Positions 1 through 7,023 of a stretch of 10,880 nt of DNA are shown one piece after another. Position 1 is the stretch's first letter, and every line of letters begins with the position of its first letter. Position numbers and translations under genes: made by a program. This stretch comes from Mollicutes bacterium (GTDB lineage: Bacteria; Bacillota_I; Bacilli_A; Izemoplasmatales; Izemoplasmataceae), in the NCBI GenBank assembly GCA_003559585.1, contig PWKX01000048.1, forward strand, positions 1 to 10,880, written 5' to 3'. Below the pieces are notes generated by a model. That model was not told the origin of the DNA. It did no database searches and saw nothing but the letters and a program-made list of their open reading frames with translations.

Positions 1-54
1 AGAAAAGATGGATAACATTGCTATGAACACCAAAGAAAATTGTAAAATACCTTC
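1..54 (-). other. Open, hydrophobic in-frame extension beyond the stop of the unknown gene
   Basis: Reading on past the TAA at 57-55 in the same frame gives 18 uninterrupted codons to the window edge, translating to EGILQFSLVFIAMLSIFS, which looks like the start of a membrane helix. No good independent start is visible: the only nearby purine-rich stretch (AAGAAGG, at the stop) is too far from the TTG (33-31), GTG (30-28) or ATG (18-16). It may be a membrane tail cut off by a nonsense change, the beginning of a separate gene with a poor start, or chance in AT-rich DNA. An 18-codon open stretch alone is not significant. Confidence 0.3.
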
Positions 55-1269
55 TTATCTTTGCGTTCTCAAACGATCAATTTCTTCCGAGTATGCTGTT
101 GTTACTTCGATTTGTTCATGTAATCGCATTAGACTTTTTTTCTCCATGAAAGCATCTCTATATGTTTCAATCAAATGATAATAAATTGGATGATTTGTTG
201 CGTTGTAACCCTCCAAAGAAGCTGTTATTTTTTTAAACATTAATAAAGAGCGCTTTAAGGCGTCCCTTTCTTTTTTTAAACCAAATAAATTAAATGAACT
301 TTTACCTTTGATTAAATACCGTTTAGATAGGTATTCTAAGTTTAAGGATAGCGATCGTATCGCGCTCCAATTAGCTAAAATAACCAATAAAGGAATTCTA
401 TACTTAATGAGAAGTTCTTGAAAGACATTTTCTTCTGTTTTCAAAGCATAGACACTGTGTGTGTATCCAAAATATATTTTTGCATCAAACGTTGTGAAAC
501 CTTTGTTTTTATATTTGTATTCAGATTTCTGAAATAAGTTTGTTATATCCATTGATTCAGGAAGATTGCTTTTATCAAAAATGTGATTATAAATTGCAAA
601 ACTAAAAGATGCTTGGATACTTTTTTGATGAAACTCTTTTAAAAGTTTGTCACTATTAAAAAGATTAAATTTAAATAATTTATCGTTAAGATGAAACTTA
701 TCTAGTGTGTTAAAGAAAGTTGATTGATACGTTTTAAGAATTTTTATGGTTGTATCCTTCAAACAGTATTTAAAAGCTTTGTGTAGTAATTTTGACATCA
801 TCTCGTAGCCTTCACCATCAACTGAAACCGCCTTTAAATCTACCATACCTAGAATAACGGCATTTCCATTCTCAAGAAAATAAATATGATTATCTTTAAA
901 ATACAAATCTTCTTCAATGATTGAGTCAATGAACTCTAAATCATTTGAGTTTAAATCAGGAACTTGATTAAATGCTATTTTACACGGTTTCATCTCGTAA
1001 CTAAACAAAATATCTTTTTTACTAATGACTTGATACGAACTATCTGATCGAGAAAAATTAGTGTATTCACTATCATAATCAGATCGATTATCATCTTGAA
1101 AGAAACCTCTTTTAAAATTACTATCTTTCTTTTTTAGTGCATCGTCCAGAAGTTGAAGTGGGTGTGTTTCATCTTTTTGTTTACCTTTAAAATTAAAAGC
1201 GTCCAAAAAAGCATTTGTAAATCCTACAGTACCCAATAACAGCGTGCTTTCTTTATTTTTTTTAATCAT
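55..1269 (-). CDS. Unrecognised 404-aa protein, AT-rich, coiled-coil-like C-terminus
   Basis: I do not recognise this protein and assign no function. It starts at the ATG at 1269 with AAAGGA about 12 nt upstream, and ends in TAA. Visible features: a short hydrophobic stretch at residues 9-16 that is too weak for a clear signal peptide; a low-complexity Asp/Ser/Tyr-rich segment at about 57-79; a Lys/Phe/Asn-rich middle; a short hydrophobic patch LLVILAN at 294-300; and a charged, probably helical C-terminus from about 330 to 404 that could form a coiled coil. The layout (soluble domain, long charged helices, then a hydrophobic stretch beyond the stop) loosely recalls proteins with C-terminal membrane anchors, but no diagnostic motif such as the CorA GMN is in the window. 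Base composition is much lower in GC than the hut genes: 16 of 60 bases in 481-540 against 26 of 60 in 8281-8340. That suggests an accessory or transferred gene. It has its own candidate promoter and is separated from degV by a terminator. Confidence 0.75.
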   Translation of the reverse strand: MIKKNKESTLLLGTVGFTNAFLDAFNFKGKQKDETHPLQLLDDALKKKDSNFKRGFFQDDNRSDYDSEYTNFSRSDSSYQVISKKDILFSYEMKPCKIAFNQVPDLNSNDLEFIDSIIEEDLYFKDNHIYFLENGNAVILGMVDLKAVSVDGEGYEMMSKLLHKAFKYCLKDTTIKILKTYQSTFFNTLDKFHLNDKLFKFNLFNSDKLLKEFHQKSIQASFSFAIYNHIFDKSNLPESMDITNLFQKSEYKYKNKGFTTFDAKIYFGYTHSVYALKTEENVFQELLIKYRIPLLVILANWSAIRSLSLNLEYLSKRYLIKGKSSFNLFGLKKERDALKRSLLMFKKITASLEGYNATNHPIYYHLIETYRDAFMEKKSLMRLHEQIEVTTAYSEEIDRLRTQR

Positions 1270-1387
1270 ATGTTATAAGTGTCCTTTCTAAATTTTTTAA
1301 ACAGTTATTAGACGTAGCCTATAACAAAAATAACGGTATTAAAATATGACTTAATCGTACAACCAGTACAATTTAGCATTCATTAAA

Positions 1388-1415
1388 ATAATAGCATACA
1401 TGCTTGTTAAAACAA
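1388..1415 (-). promoter_or_regulatory. Candidate extended -10 promoter for the unknown gene
   Basis: On the minus strand TATTAT (1393-1388) is preceded by TGC, an extended -10 motif. A TTGTTT (1415-1410) lies 16 bp upstream as a weak -35. Transcription would start near 1380 and leave an untranslated leader of about 110 nt. AT-rich DNA gives many such matches, so this is only a candidate. Confidence 0.4.
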
Positions 1416-1472
1416 ACAATGTGATTTCAGTATGGATTATTTTGATAATAATTAAAAGACATATTTCTCAGC

Positions 1473-1502
1473 AAACATAACATCATGTGTTATGTTTTTT
1501 TT
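1473..1502 (+). terminator. Plus-strand-oriented intrinsic terminator without an obvious gene
   Basis: Arms 1473-1482 (AAACATAACA) and 1488-1497 (TGTTATGTTT) form a perfect 10-bp stem with a 5-nt loop. It is followed on the plus strand by a run of eight T (1495-1502). The T-run lies only on the plus side, so it would stop plus-strand transcription, yet no plus-strand gene is visible upstream. It may protect the degV end from antisense transcripts, end a small RNA, or be a remnant. Confidence 0.6.
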
Positions 1503-1508
1503 ATGCAG

Positions 1509-1535
1509 AAAAAAAGATGCGCTATGCACATCTTT
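1509..1535 (-). terminator. Intrinsic terminator after degV
   Basis: On the minus strand, starting just after the degV stop, arms 1535-1526 and 1522-1513 pair over 10 bp (AAAGATG outer arm, one G-U pair, 3-nt loop). A run of T from 1515 to 1509 follows. This closes the hlyIII-degV transcript. Confidence 0.85.
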
Positions 1536-1539
1536 ATGA

Positions 1540-2394
1540 TTAATCTTCTGTATACCAAGCCACACCAAAGCCTTTACGGCCAATGTGAATGGAAAACACT
1601 GGGCCTAAATAATCAGTCATGGTAAATTCGATATTGTCAAATACATCTAACATCATATCTTTCAAAGTATTCATACTCTCAGGGCTTTTTTGATGGATAA
1701 AGCGAACAACAAGTTTCTTCTTATCGCCAATGCTTTCCTGGATTTCTTTAATCATATAGTGATACAACCGTTTCATCGTCCGTTCTTTATGAACCAGTTT
1801 CAACTTGCCATCGATTAATCCAATCACTGGCTTAACGCGTAAAACAGTGCCTAACAACGCTTGTGTTTTAGATAAACGTCCACCTTTTTGCAAGGCAAAC
1901 AAATTTTCAACTGTAAACATCAAACCACAATTTTCAATGACGTGTTCCATGCCAGAGATAACCTTGTTGATATCTCCGGTTTCTTCAATCAACTCGATGA
2001 GTCTAAGTGCTAGCAGTTCATTGCCAAAGCCTGCATTATTGGCGTCTAGCACAAAAATTTTATCGGCGTAATCACTTGAATCACGCGCAAGTAATGCGCT
2101 TTGATAGGTGCCACTAATGCCTTTTGATAACACAAGTGCCACCACATAATCATACCCTTCTTGTTCAAGCTTTTTATCAAATGCTTCTTTAAAAAGCGGT
2201 GGCGCGGGTTGTGAGGTGGTGAATTTTTTGCCTTGGTCCTGACCATCAAAAATAAACTGTGGGGTTATCGATGTTTCAGGATAGACATGGTCGCCTTCTA
2301 ATACGTTTAGTGGTACAACATCAATGTTATTTTTCTCGATTTCTTTTTTAGATAAATACACGGTGCTGTCTAGGACAATGCCAATTTTAGACAT
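1540..2394 (-). CDS. DegV family protein (FakB-type fatty-acid-binding protein)
   Basis: This 284-aa protein is of normal length for the DegV family. DegV proteins bind a single fatty acid; the FakB members present exogenous fatty acids to the kinase FakA, which makes acyl-phosphate for phospholipid synthesis. Visible family motifs: DST at 9-11, TTSQP at 59-63, SKGISGTYQSA at 90-100, LQKGGRLS at 168-175, RVKP at 186-189, and GPVFSIHIGRKGFGVAW near the C-terminus (264-280), whose H270 aligns with the conserved lipid-contacting histidine. The usual HxGPGA ending is altered to HIGRKG. The start at ATG 2394 is certain because AAGGAGGT lies 6-7 nt upstream. It follows hlyIII by 12 nt and should be cotranscribed with it. 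The family is clear; which fatty acid it binds, and whether a FakA kinase exists elsewhere, cannot be told here. Confidence 0.93.
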   Translation of the reverse strand: MSKIGIVLDSTVYLSKKEIEKNNIDVVPLNVLEGDHVYPETSITPQFIFDGQDQGKKFTTSQPAPPLFKEAFDKKLEQEGYDYVVALVLSKGISGTYQSALLARDSSDYADKIFVLDANNAGFGNELLALRLIELIEETGDINKVISGMEHVIENCGLMFTVENLFALQKGGRLSKTQALLGTVLRVKPVIGLIDGKLKLVHKERTMKRLYHYMIKEIQESIGDKKKLVVRFIHQKSPESMNTLKDMMLDVFDNIEFTMTDYLGPVFSIHIGRKGFGVAWYTED

Positions 2395-2406
2395 GATGGG
2401 ACCTCC

Positions 2407-3030
2407 TTAAATAATATGGTAAATGGATAAAAAATGTAGCAAAGAACCGGTAAGCACAAAAAAGTGCCAAACCAAATGCATAAATCGGATATTTTTTAAG
2501 GCGAAAAAGATCACCCCTGTGGTATAAGCAATACCGCCAGCAAATAAGAAGTTTCTTGCTGTATCTGGAATCACAGCCATCACATCACTAGAGACGAAAA
2601 TGATACTCCATCCCATCAATAAATACATAACCATATGATAGGCTTTAAACCTGTAGAACAAGACAGATTTTAGCACAACACCAACAATGGCAATCAACCA
2701 TAATATTGATAATAAAACATAACCTTGTGTGGTAGGAACAAGTACCCAAACAAAGGGCGTGTATGTCCCAGCTATTAATAAATATATCGCTGAATGATCA
2801 AGGCGTCTAAACACCCCAGAAACCCTCGATAAGCTTTTGGGAAAACTGTGATATAGTGTGCTAGACACATATAAAATAATCATCGAAATCCCAAAGACTA
2901 AAATACCAAACATTTCACCGCTATTATCAACTCTTAAAAGTAAGAAGACAAGCGCAAAAACAGACATCACGATACCAAGCCCGTGAGACACTGCATTTAA
3001 TACCAACTCAACAACCGGTTCTTTACGCAT
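2407..3030 (-). CDS. Hemolysin III / PAQR family membrane protein
   Basis: This is a 207-aa integral membrane protein of the HlyIII/YqfA (PAQR-like) family. About seven membrane helices are visible (roughly residues 14-32, 41-55, 80-98, 104-124, 131-148, 160-178, 183-205). The conserved metal-site residues of the superfamily are present: SSTLYH (H61), RLDH (D78, H79), H185-x3-H189 in HLVWHF, plus H199. The family name comes from a Bacillus cereus hemolysin, but many members are not toxins; hydrolase or lipid-related roles are proposed for the superfamily. I chose ATG 3030 over an in-frame GTG at 3039 because GAGGTG sits 6 nt before the ATG and overlaps the GTG. It is first in a two-gene unit with degV, which fits a membrane-lipid theme, though that link is inference. 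Confidence 0.9.
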   Translation of the reverse strand: MRKEPVVELVLNAVSHGLGIVMSVFALVFLLLRVDNSGEMFGILVFGISMIILYVSSTLYHSFPKSLSRVSGVFRRLDHSAIYLLIAGTYTPFVWVLVPTTQGYVLLSILWLIAIVGVVLKSVLFYRFKAYHMVMYLLMGWSIIFVSSDVMAVIPDTARNFLFAGGIAYTTGVIFFALKNIRFMHLVWHFFVLTGSLLHFLSIYHII

Positions 3031-3056
3031 GATTCTCACCTCTTTTTAATAAATAA

Positions 3057-3085
3057 ATCATAACAAACAACACACTTCAAGTCAA
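3057..3085 (-). promoter_or_regulatory. Strong sigma-70-type promoter for hlyIII-degV
   Basis: TTGACT (3085-3080) and TATGAT (3062-3057) are separated by exactly 17 bp. Each hexamer matches the consensus at 5 of 6 positions. Transcription would start near 3050, about 20 nt before the hlyIII start codon, so the glycosyltransferase and hlyIII need not be cotranscribed. Confidence 0.75.
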
Positions 3086-3110
3086 TTAAAATCACGTGTA
3101 AAACACGTTT
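3084..3110 (-). terminator. Weak hairpin at the glycosyltransferase stop codon
   Basis: ACGTGT (3108-3103) and ACACGT (3099-3094) form a 6-bp stem with a 3-nt loop, overlapping the TGA of the glycosyltransferase. It is followed only by GATTTTAATT, so it is at best a weak or leaky terminator. Confidence 0.35.
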
Positions 3111-4105
3111 AAAGATGCAAGGTTCTTACGCTTAAATCGGTATATATCTTCTGTGTGTAGTTCCTTAATCCATGCTGCTAGTTTTTCAAGTTTATTATGC
3201 TTAGTTAACCCAGGATATTCTGATATCATTTGGCGATAAACATCGTACCATAAACGGTAATCTTCAAACTTCGCGAAATGCTTAATTGAACGATGATTCA
3301 TTTGCCATGGTTTTAACCCTGCAAAATGAATCCCATATAGCACATCGATAAGCGGATAACCATTAAAACTAGAATAACGAAGGTCTATATTATGCCATTT
3401 CCCGCTCATTTTATAGGTCATGTACTGCATCTCAGGCCAAGGAAACGAGCCAATCAATGATTGTGTCTTTTCATCCTTTAAATCATCCATCATCTCATGA
3501 AACAACCGCATGGATGGTTCAAATAAATAAAGGGATGCATTGACTCCCATATTGGTTTGATCTTGTATTACACGGTCGGTTATAGCTTTGGGAATGCGAC
3601 TTCCATGTGGCAAAGCATCATACACGCGGTGCCACTTCCATGTTCCTGTTTCATAAACACTCTTAGGTTTTACATACTGACCAGCCTCATCATCAACACA
3701 ATAAGCCTTTTTTTCATTTAATATGCCAGCAGGCGCATTTAAAGTAAATAGATCATCATAATAACGTAGCGGCAAAACATCCGCATCACAGATTAATACT
3801 TTATCATAGCTTAACCCCAAATCACCGTCTTGAGCCAATCTTAAACCATGAAAACGGCTAAACAAATACGGTCTATCTTGTCTTTCTTGACGAGACTGAT
3901 GAGACACAAAAATCTCATCTAACACCACCACATGATCAAACAGTAGCTTTAAAGCGTCTTGCGCACGTTGTGAAATGTGTTCAGATACAATCGCTACTAA
4001 ATCGTGTGGTGTTTTTTGTTTCCTTAAACCATATGCAAAAACAAGCGCACCTGGCAAGAAAGAATCATTGCGAATAATAAATGTCACATATGCATATTTT
4101 TTCAT
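3092..4105 (-). CDS. Glycosyltransferase family 8 (glycogenin-like) protein
   Basis: This is a 337-aa cytoplasmic-type protein without a signal peptide. Its fold family is GT8, retaining transferases that use nucleotide sugars. Evidence in order: an N-terminal strand and helix resembling glycogenin (YVTFIIRNDSFLPGALV, 6-22); the metal and nucleotide-binding DxD as ICDADVLPL (D107, D109); GVNASLYLFEPS (187-198); PEMQY (224-228); and the hallmark HFAGLKPWQ (260-268). Donor and acceptor are unknown; candidates are glycolipid, capsule-like polysaccharide or storage glycan synthesis. I chose ATG 4105 because AAAAGGGG lies about 8 nt upstream. A longer reading from a TTG at 4138 would run through a hairpin and lacks family similarity. 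It begins 41 nt after the fchA stop in the same direction, so hut read-through could reach it, but its function has no evident link to histidine use. Confidence 0.88.
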   Translation of the reverse strand: MKKYAYVTFIIRNDSFLPGALVFAYGLRKQKTPHDLVAIVSEHISQRAQDALKLLFDHVVVLDEIFVSHQSRQERQDRPYLFSRFHGLRLAQDGDLGLSYDKVLICDADVLPLRYYDDLFTLNAPAGILNEKKAYCVDDEAGQYVKPKSVYETGTWKWHRVYDALPHGSRIPKAITDRVIQDQTNMGVNASLYLFEPSMRLFHEMMDDLKDEKTQSLIGSFPWPEMQYMTYKMSGKWHNIDLRYSSFNGYPLIDVLYGIHFAGLKPWQMNHRSIKHFAKFEDYRLWYDVYRQMISEYPGLTKHNKLEKLAAWIKELHTEDIYRFKRKNLASLNVFYT

Positions 4106-4113
4106 GCGATAAA

Positions 4114-4147
4114 CCCCTTTTAAAAGAGGGGTCAACAACCCCTCTTT
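4114..4147 (-). promoter_or_regulatory. Hairpin with alternative pairing at the end of the hut operon
   Basis: A perfect 10-bp stem forms between 4147-4138 (AAAGAGGGGT) and 4132-4123 (ACCCCTCTTT) with a 5-nt loop. It is followed by a tract of only four T before A, so it is a weak terminator. The second arm is also complementary, with a small bulge, to AAAAGGGG at 4121-4114, which is the ribosome binding site of the glycosyltransferase. The first arm starts within the fchA stop codon. Partial termination or translational control is possible; the alternative fold is inferred by eye. Confidence 0.5.
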
Positions 4148-4787
4148 ATTCTAATGATTGATGGACCTGTTTAAGAATCAATGTTTTAAGTTTCATGCCA
4201 TCTTTCAACATCGTTTCAACTTCTGCTTTAATATCAGCAGCATACGCTTGATCGCCTAAACCAGGTAAATTAATTTTAACATTTAATATCGCGCCTTCCA
4301 ACCCTGAATATAAAAGCAATGCCGAAACTCCCACATCACTGATGGCGTGTTTGTTGCCATGCTTTAAAATGACGTCAATACGTTTTAAAACCTTTAAGCT
4401 AATTCTAGCCATTTCCAGTGGTATATTAGTTGCACCTAATGTCGCATCTTGAATCGCTTTTTTACGTTTAACTTTTTCCTCATCTGTATCTTTAGGCATT
4501 TTAAAAGCTTTCATGATGTTGTTAAAAGCAGTGGTATCTTCATCGATCAACTCTATCATACGTTGTTCAAAGGTTTTAATCTCTTCATGCGCATCAACAA
4601 ACGCATCTTGCACTGCATCATTAAGTGCCTTAAATTTCTTTTTAGGAATCGTTAAGTGACCAACCATGCGTGATAAACCCATCCCCATCGCAGATGCAAC
4701 CGCGCTGGCTGAACCGCCGCCTGGTGCGGGTGAGGCACTGTCTAGTTCTTTAATAAACTCATGTACTGAATAATCAACTAATTTCAT
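4146..4787 (-). CDS. fchA: Formimidoyltetrahydrofolate cyclodeaminase
   Basis: This 213-aa enzyme would convert 5-formimino-THF to 5,10-methenyl-THF and ammonia. That is the last step of this histidine route and feeds the one-carbon pool. It corresponds to the C-terminal domain of mammalian FTCD, here as a separate gene. Visible motifs: SPAPGGGSASA (19-29), the glycine-rich turn typical of the family; IDEDTTAFN (81-89); and GNKHAISDVGVSALLL (144-159). It is mostly helical and probably dimeric, like the family. ATG 4787 is preferred to the in-frame GTG at 4796 because GAGGTG lies 6-7 nt before the ATG. The start overlaps the end of hutI by 14 nt, suggesting translational coupling. It is last in the hut operon, and a hairpin begins at its stop codon. 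Confidence 0.93.
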   Translation of the reverse strand: MKLVDYSVHEFIKELDSASPAPGGGSASAVASAMGMGLSRMVGHLTIPKKKFKALNDAVQDAFVDAHEEIKTFEQRMIELIDEDTTAFNNIMKAFKMPKDTDEEKVKRKKAIQDATLGATNIPLEMARISLKVLKRIDVILKHGNKHAISDVGVSALLLYSGLEGAILNVKINLPGLGDQAYAADIKAEVETMLKDGMKLKTLILKQVHQSLE

Positions 4788-6060
4788 CTTTATCACCTCG
4801 ACATATATTTTGATCCTTCACAACCAATTTACCACGTTTATACACATCTTTCACGTGATTAATCGCAAAATGGTAAAGAACATACGGCCAATTTTGAGCG
4901 TCATATATAACAAAATCGGCTTGGTAGCCTGGAGAAAGCACACCGATATGTTGGGCTTTATCGATGCTGTGAGCGGCGTTAATGGTCGCCGCATTTAGCA
5001 CTTCGGCAGGCGACATTTTTAAATGAATGGCCGCGATGTTTAAGGTAAAAAGGAAGTTCTCACTCGGTGAACTGCCTGGATTATAATCCGAACAAACCGC
5101 CACTGCCACACCAGCATCAATCATTTTTCTAACAGGTGCGTAATCACTATTTAAGTTAAAACTAGTAGCTGGTAAAACACCCGCTACCGTTTGGCTCTCA
5201 CTTAAGGCTTTGATGCCTTCATCGGTGATAACCATCAAATGATCAGCACTTTTAGCGCCTAGTTCACAAGCCATTTGTACGCCGCCTAAGGCTTTGATTT
5301 CATCAGCATGAATTTTCAACTTAAAACCAAGCCTTTTCGCTGCTTCTAATATTTGACGACTTTCTGATAAATCAAACACCCCGGTTTCACAAAACACATC
5401 GACAAAATCAGCGAGCGATTCTTTTTTAACCACATCCATCGTTTTAATCACATGATCAATAAACGCTTGACGGTTTTCTTTATATGATGGTGGCATGGCG
5501 TGCGCACCTAAAAATGTGGCAATCAAATCAATGGGGTGTGATGCATTCAGTTTCTTTTGAACCCGTAATTGTTTTAACTCATGGTCTTCAAATAACCCAT
5601 AACCACTTTTACCCTCAACAGTGGTCACGCCGTGCTTTAACATGATATCCAAACTGTGTTTTGATTGGCGGTATAACTGCTGCTTAGATGCCTCTTGTGT
5701 CATCTTCACACTGCTTAGAATACCGCCACCTTCTTTTAAGATATCTAAATATGAGACCCCGCGTAATTTCTTTTCAAACTCATACTCTCTAGAACCATAA
5801 TGTACCACATGTGTGTGTGAATCGATGAGACCTGGGGTCACAAGTTTACCCTCAGCATCCACAAGCTTGGTATGTTTAAAGACATATGGTTGATAATCAC
5901 CAGTATCAACCGCAATGATTAAACCATCTTTAACCGCAATAAAAGCATCGTGAAGGGTGATGACTTCATCCATATGTTTGCCTTTTACTGGCTTAGCATG
6001 TGGCCTAGGTGTTATAAGTTCACCGATATGATAAACCACTAAGTCTGCCTGCTTGTTCAT
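4774..6060 (-). CDS. hutI: Imidazolonepropionase
   Basis: This 428-aa cytoplasmic amidohydrolase opens the ring of 4-imidazolone-5-propionate to N-formimino-L-glutamate, the third step of histidine breakdown. The metal-dependent TIM-barrel signatures are all present: DSHTH with metal ligands H82 and H84 (80-84), KSGYG (151-155), TFLGAHAMP with H187, HADE (251-254), SADHLM with H274, and CSDYNPGSSP (323-332) with the catalytic/metal D325. Length is normal for the family. Its ATG at 6060 overlaps the ftcD stop as ATGA, so it is translationally coupled; the separate ribosome site (GAGG about 10 nt upstream) is modest. It ends in TGA inside the start region of fchA. The intact motif set leaves little doubt about function. 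Confidence 0.96.
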   Translation of the reverse strand: MNKQADLVVYHIGELITPRPHAKPVKGKHMDEVITLHDAFIAVKDGLIIAVDTGDYQPYVFKHTKLVDAEGKLVTPGLIDSHTHVVHYGSREYEFEKKLRGVSYLDILKEGGGILSSVKMTQEASKQQLYRQSKHSLDIMLKHGVTTVEGKSGYGLFEDHELKQLRVQKKLNASHPIDLIATFLGAHAMPPSYKENRQAFIDHVIKTMDVVKKESLADFVDVFCETGVFDLSESRQILEAAKRLGFKLKIHADEIKALGGVQMACELGAKSADHLMVITDEGIKALSESQTVAGVLPATSFNLNSDYAPVRKMIDAGVAVAVCSDYNPGSSPSENFLFTLNIAAIHLKMSPAEVLNAATINAAHSIDKAQHIGVLSPGYQADFVIYDAQNWPYVLYHFAINHVKDVYKRGKLVVKDQNICRGDKDEIS

Positions 6061-7022
6061 GTGATATGCGCCTCAATGATTTTATCTTTTTCAAAATCTC
6101 TAAAACCTAGATCTGATTGAGCTAACGCAACAATCTCATCTAAAGAAAGATCTTCATCTAATGTTTTACCGTTAATAGCGACATAGTATTGAAGGGATCT
6201 GACAATGGTATCTTTTGGCACCAAACCAACAATTTCAGAACCAGTGACCAAAACCCCATGACGCTTTGCTTCCATCTTCACCGTTTCTAAAATACGGTAA
6301 ATGGGGTTTTGCTTGTAGTTTAAGATGTTCATCGTTACTTGTGTATGGCCACGCGCTTCTAAGTATACCGGTCCCGCTTGAACATGTTTAAAACCACCAG
6401 AAGACCCTCTAATCGCTCTGGCGTATTTTTTCGCAAGGTCGATATCCTTAGTGTCAAGGTCGATGTTGTAAGCAATGAGTGGTAATCTAGCACCAACACC
6501 CGTCACCCCAGCACGCTCATGAATGTGTGCTTTCCCATAATCAGGCTGCCACTTAACCTCTTTAATCTTTGTTTTCATGCCTTCAAATTCACCTTTGCGA
6601 ATAGCCGGCAATCGTTTGCGTCCTTTGACTTGTGCCGCCTCAGCATACATAAAAACAGGAATATCAGTGGCTTCATTTAAAGCTTTAGCCACATCATGAG
6701 CAATTTTTACACACGCATCCATGTCAATGTTTTGAATCGGTATAAACGGCAACACATCAAGTGCCCCCATTCTAGGATGTTCACCCGATTGTTGGTTCAT
6801 GTCAATCAATTCAACAATCTTCTTCGCAAACGCAATCAACGGTGCTTTCATCTTATATGGATCCCCAATTAAAGTCACAACCGTCCGGTTATAATCTTTA
6901 TCCGGTTCTGCGCTCACCAATTTAAACCCTTCTTGATTCTTTAATGGTGCGATAATTTCATCAATTTTTGCCTGGTTTTTACCCTCAGAAAAGTTTGGTA
7001 CACACTGTACAATTGGTTTCAT
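6057..7022 (-). CDS. ftcD: Glutamate formimidoyltransferase
   Basis: This 321-aa enzyme transfers the formimino group from N-formiminoglutamate to tetrahydrofolate, releasing glutamate and 5-formimino-THF. Length matches the stand-alone transferase domain; mammalian FTCD fuses it to the cyclodeaminase found here as fchA. Motifs: CVPNFSEG (7-14) at the N-terminus; SGEHPRMGALDVLPF (79-93), with H82 at the same number as the catalytic histidine I recall for the mammalian enzyme; GVGARLPLIAYNIDL; and SSGGFKHVQAGPVYL with RGHTQVTMNI. I chose ATG 7022 over an in-frame upstream reading because GGAGG lies 8 nt before it and similarity starts at MKPIVQCVPN. It begins 1 nt after the hutU stop, with its ribosome site inside the hutU coding end, and its TGA overlaps the hutI start. 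This gene commits the operon to the folate route rather than to formamide or formate release. Confidence 0.95.
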   Translation of the reverse strand: MKPIVQCVPNFSEGKNQAKIDEIIAPLKNQEGFKLVSAEPDKDYNRTVVTLIGDPYKMKAPLIAFAKKIVELIDMNQQSGEHPRMGALDVLPFIPIQNIDMDACVKIAHDVAKALNEATDIPVFMYAEAAQVKGRKRLPAIRKGEFEGMKTKIKEVKWQPDYGKAHIHERAGVTGVGARLPLIAYNIDLDTKDIDLAKKYARAIRGSSGGFKHVQAGPVYLEARGHTQVTMNILNYKQNPIYRILETVKMEAKRHGVLVTGSEIVGLVPKDTIVRSLQYYVAINGKTLDEDLSLDEIVALAQSDLGFRDFEKDKIIEAHIT

Positions 7023-7023
7023 C

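Noticed and set aside
1805..2071. Plus-strand open frame opposite degV
   Set aside because: It lies wholly inside a gene with clear family motifs, lacks a ribosome site worth noting and has no recognisable protein features. The same holds for the other opposite-strand frames within fchA, hutI, hutU and hutH.
2046..2249. Second minus-strand frame inside degV
   Set aside because: It is a frame-shifted shadow of degV with no independent start signal or recognisable content.
4106..4138. Upstream TTG start adding 11 residues to the glycosyltransferase
   Set aside because: The extension runs through the hairpin arms and the Shine-Dalgarno. The ATG at 4105 has the right spacing, and family similarity begins there.
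6057..6060. Recoding of TGA as tryptophan (Mycoplasma code)
   Set aside because: ftcD, hutI and the glycosyltransferase end in TGA at the expected family lengths, and the ftcD TGA forms a standard ATGA overlap with the hutI start.
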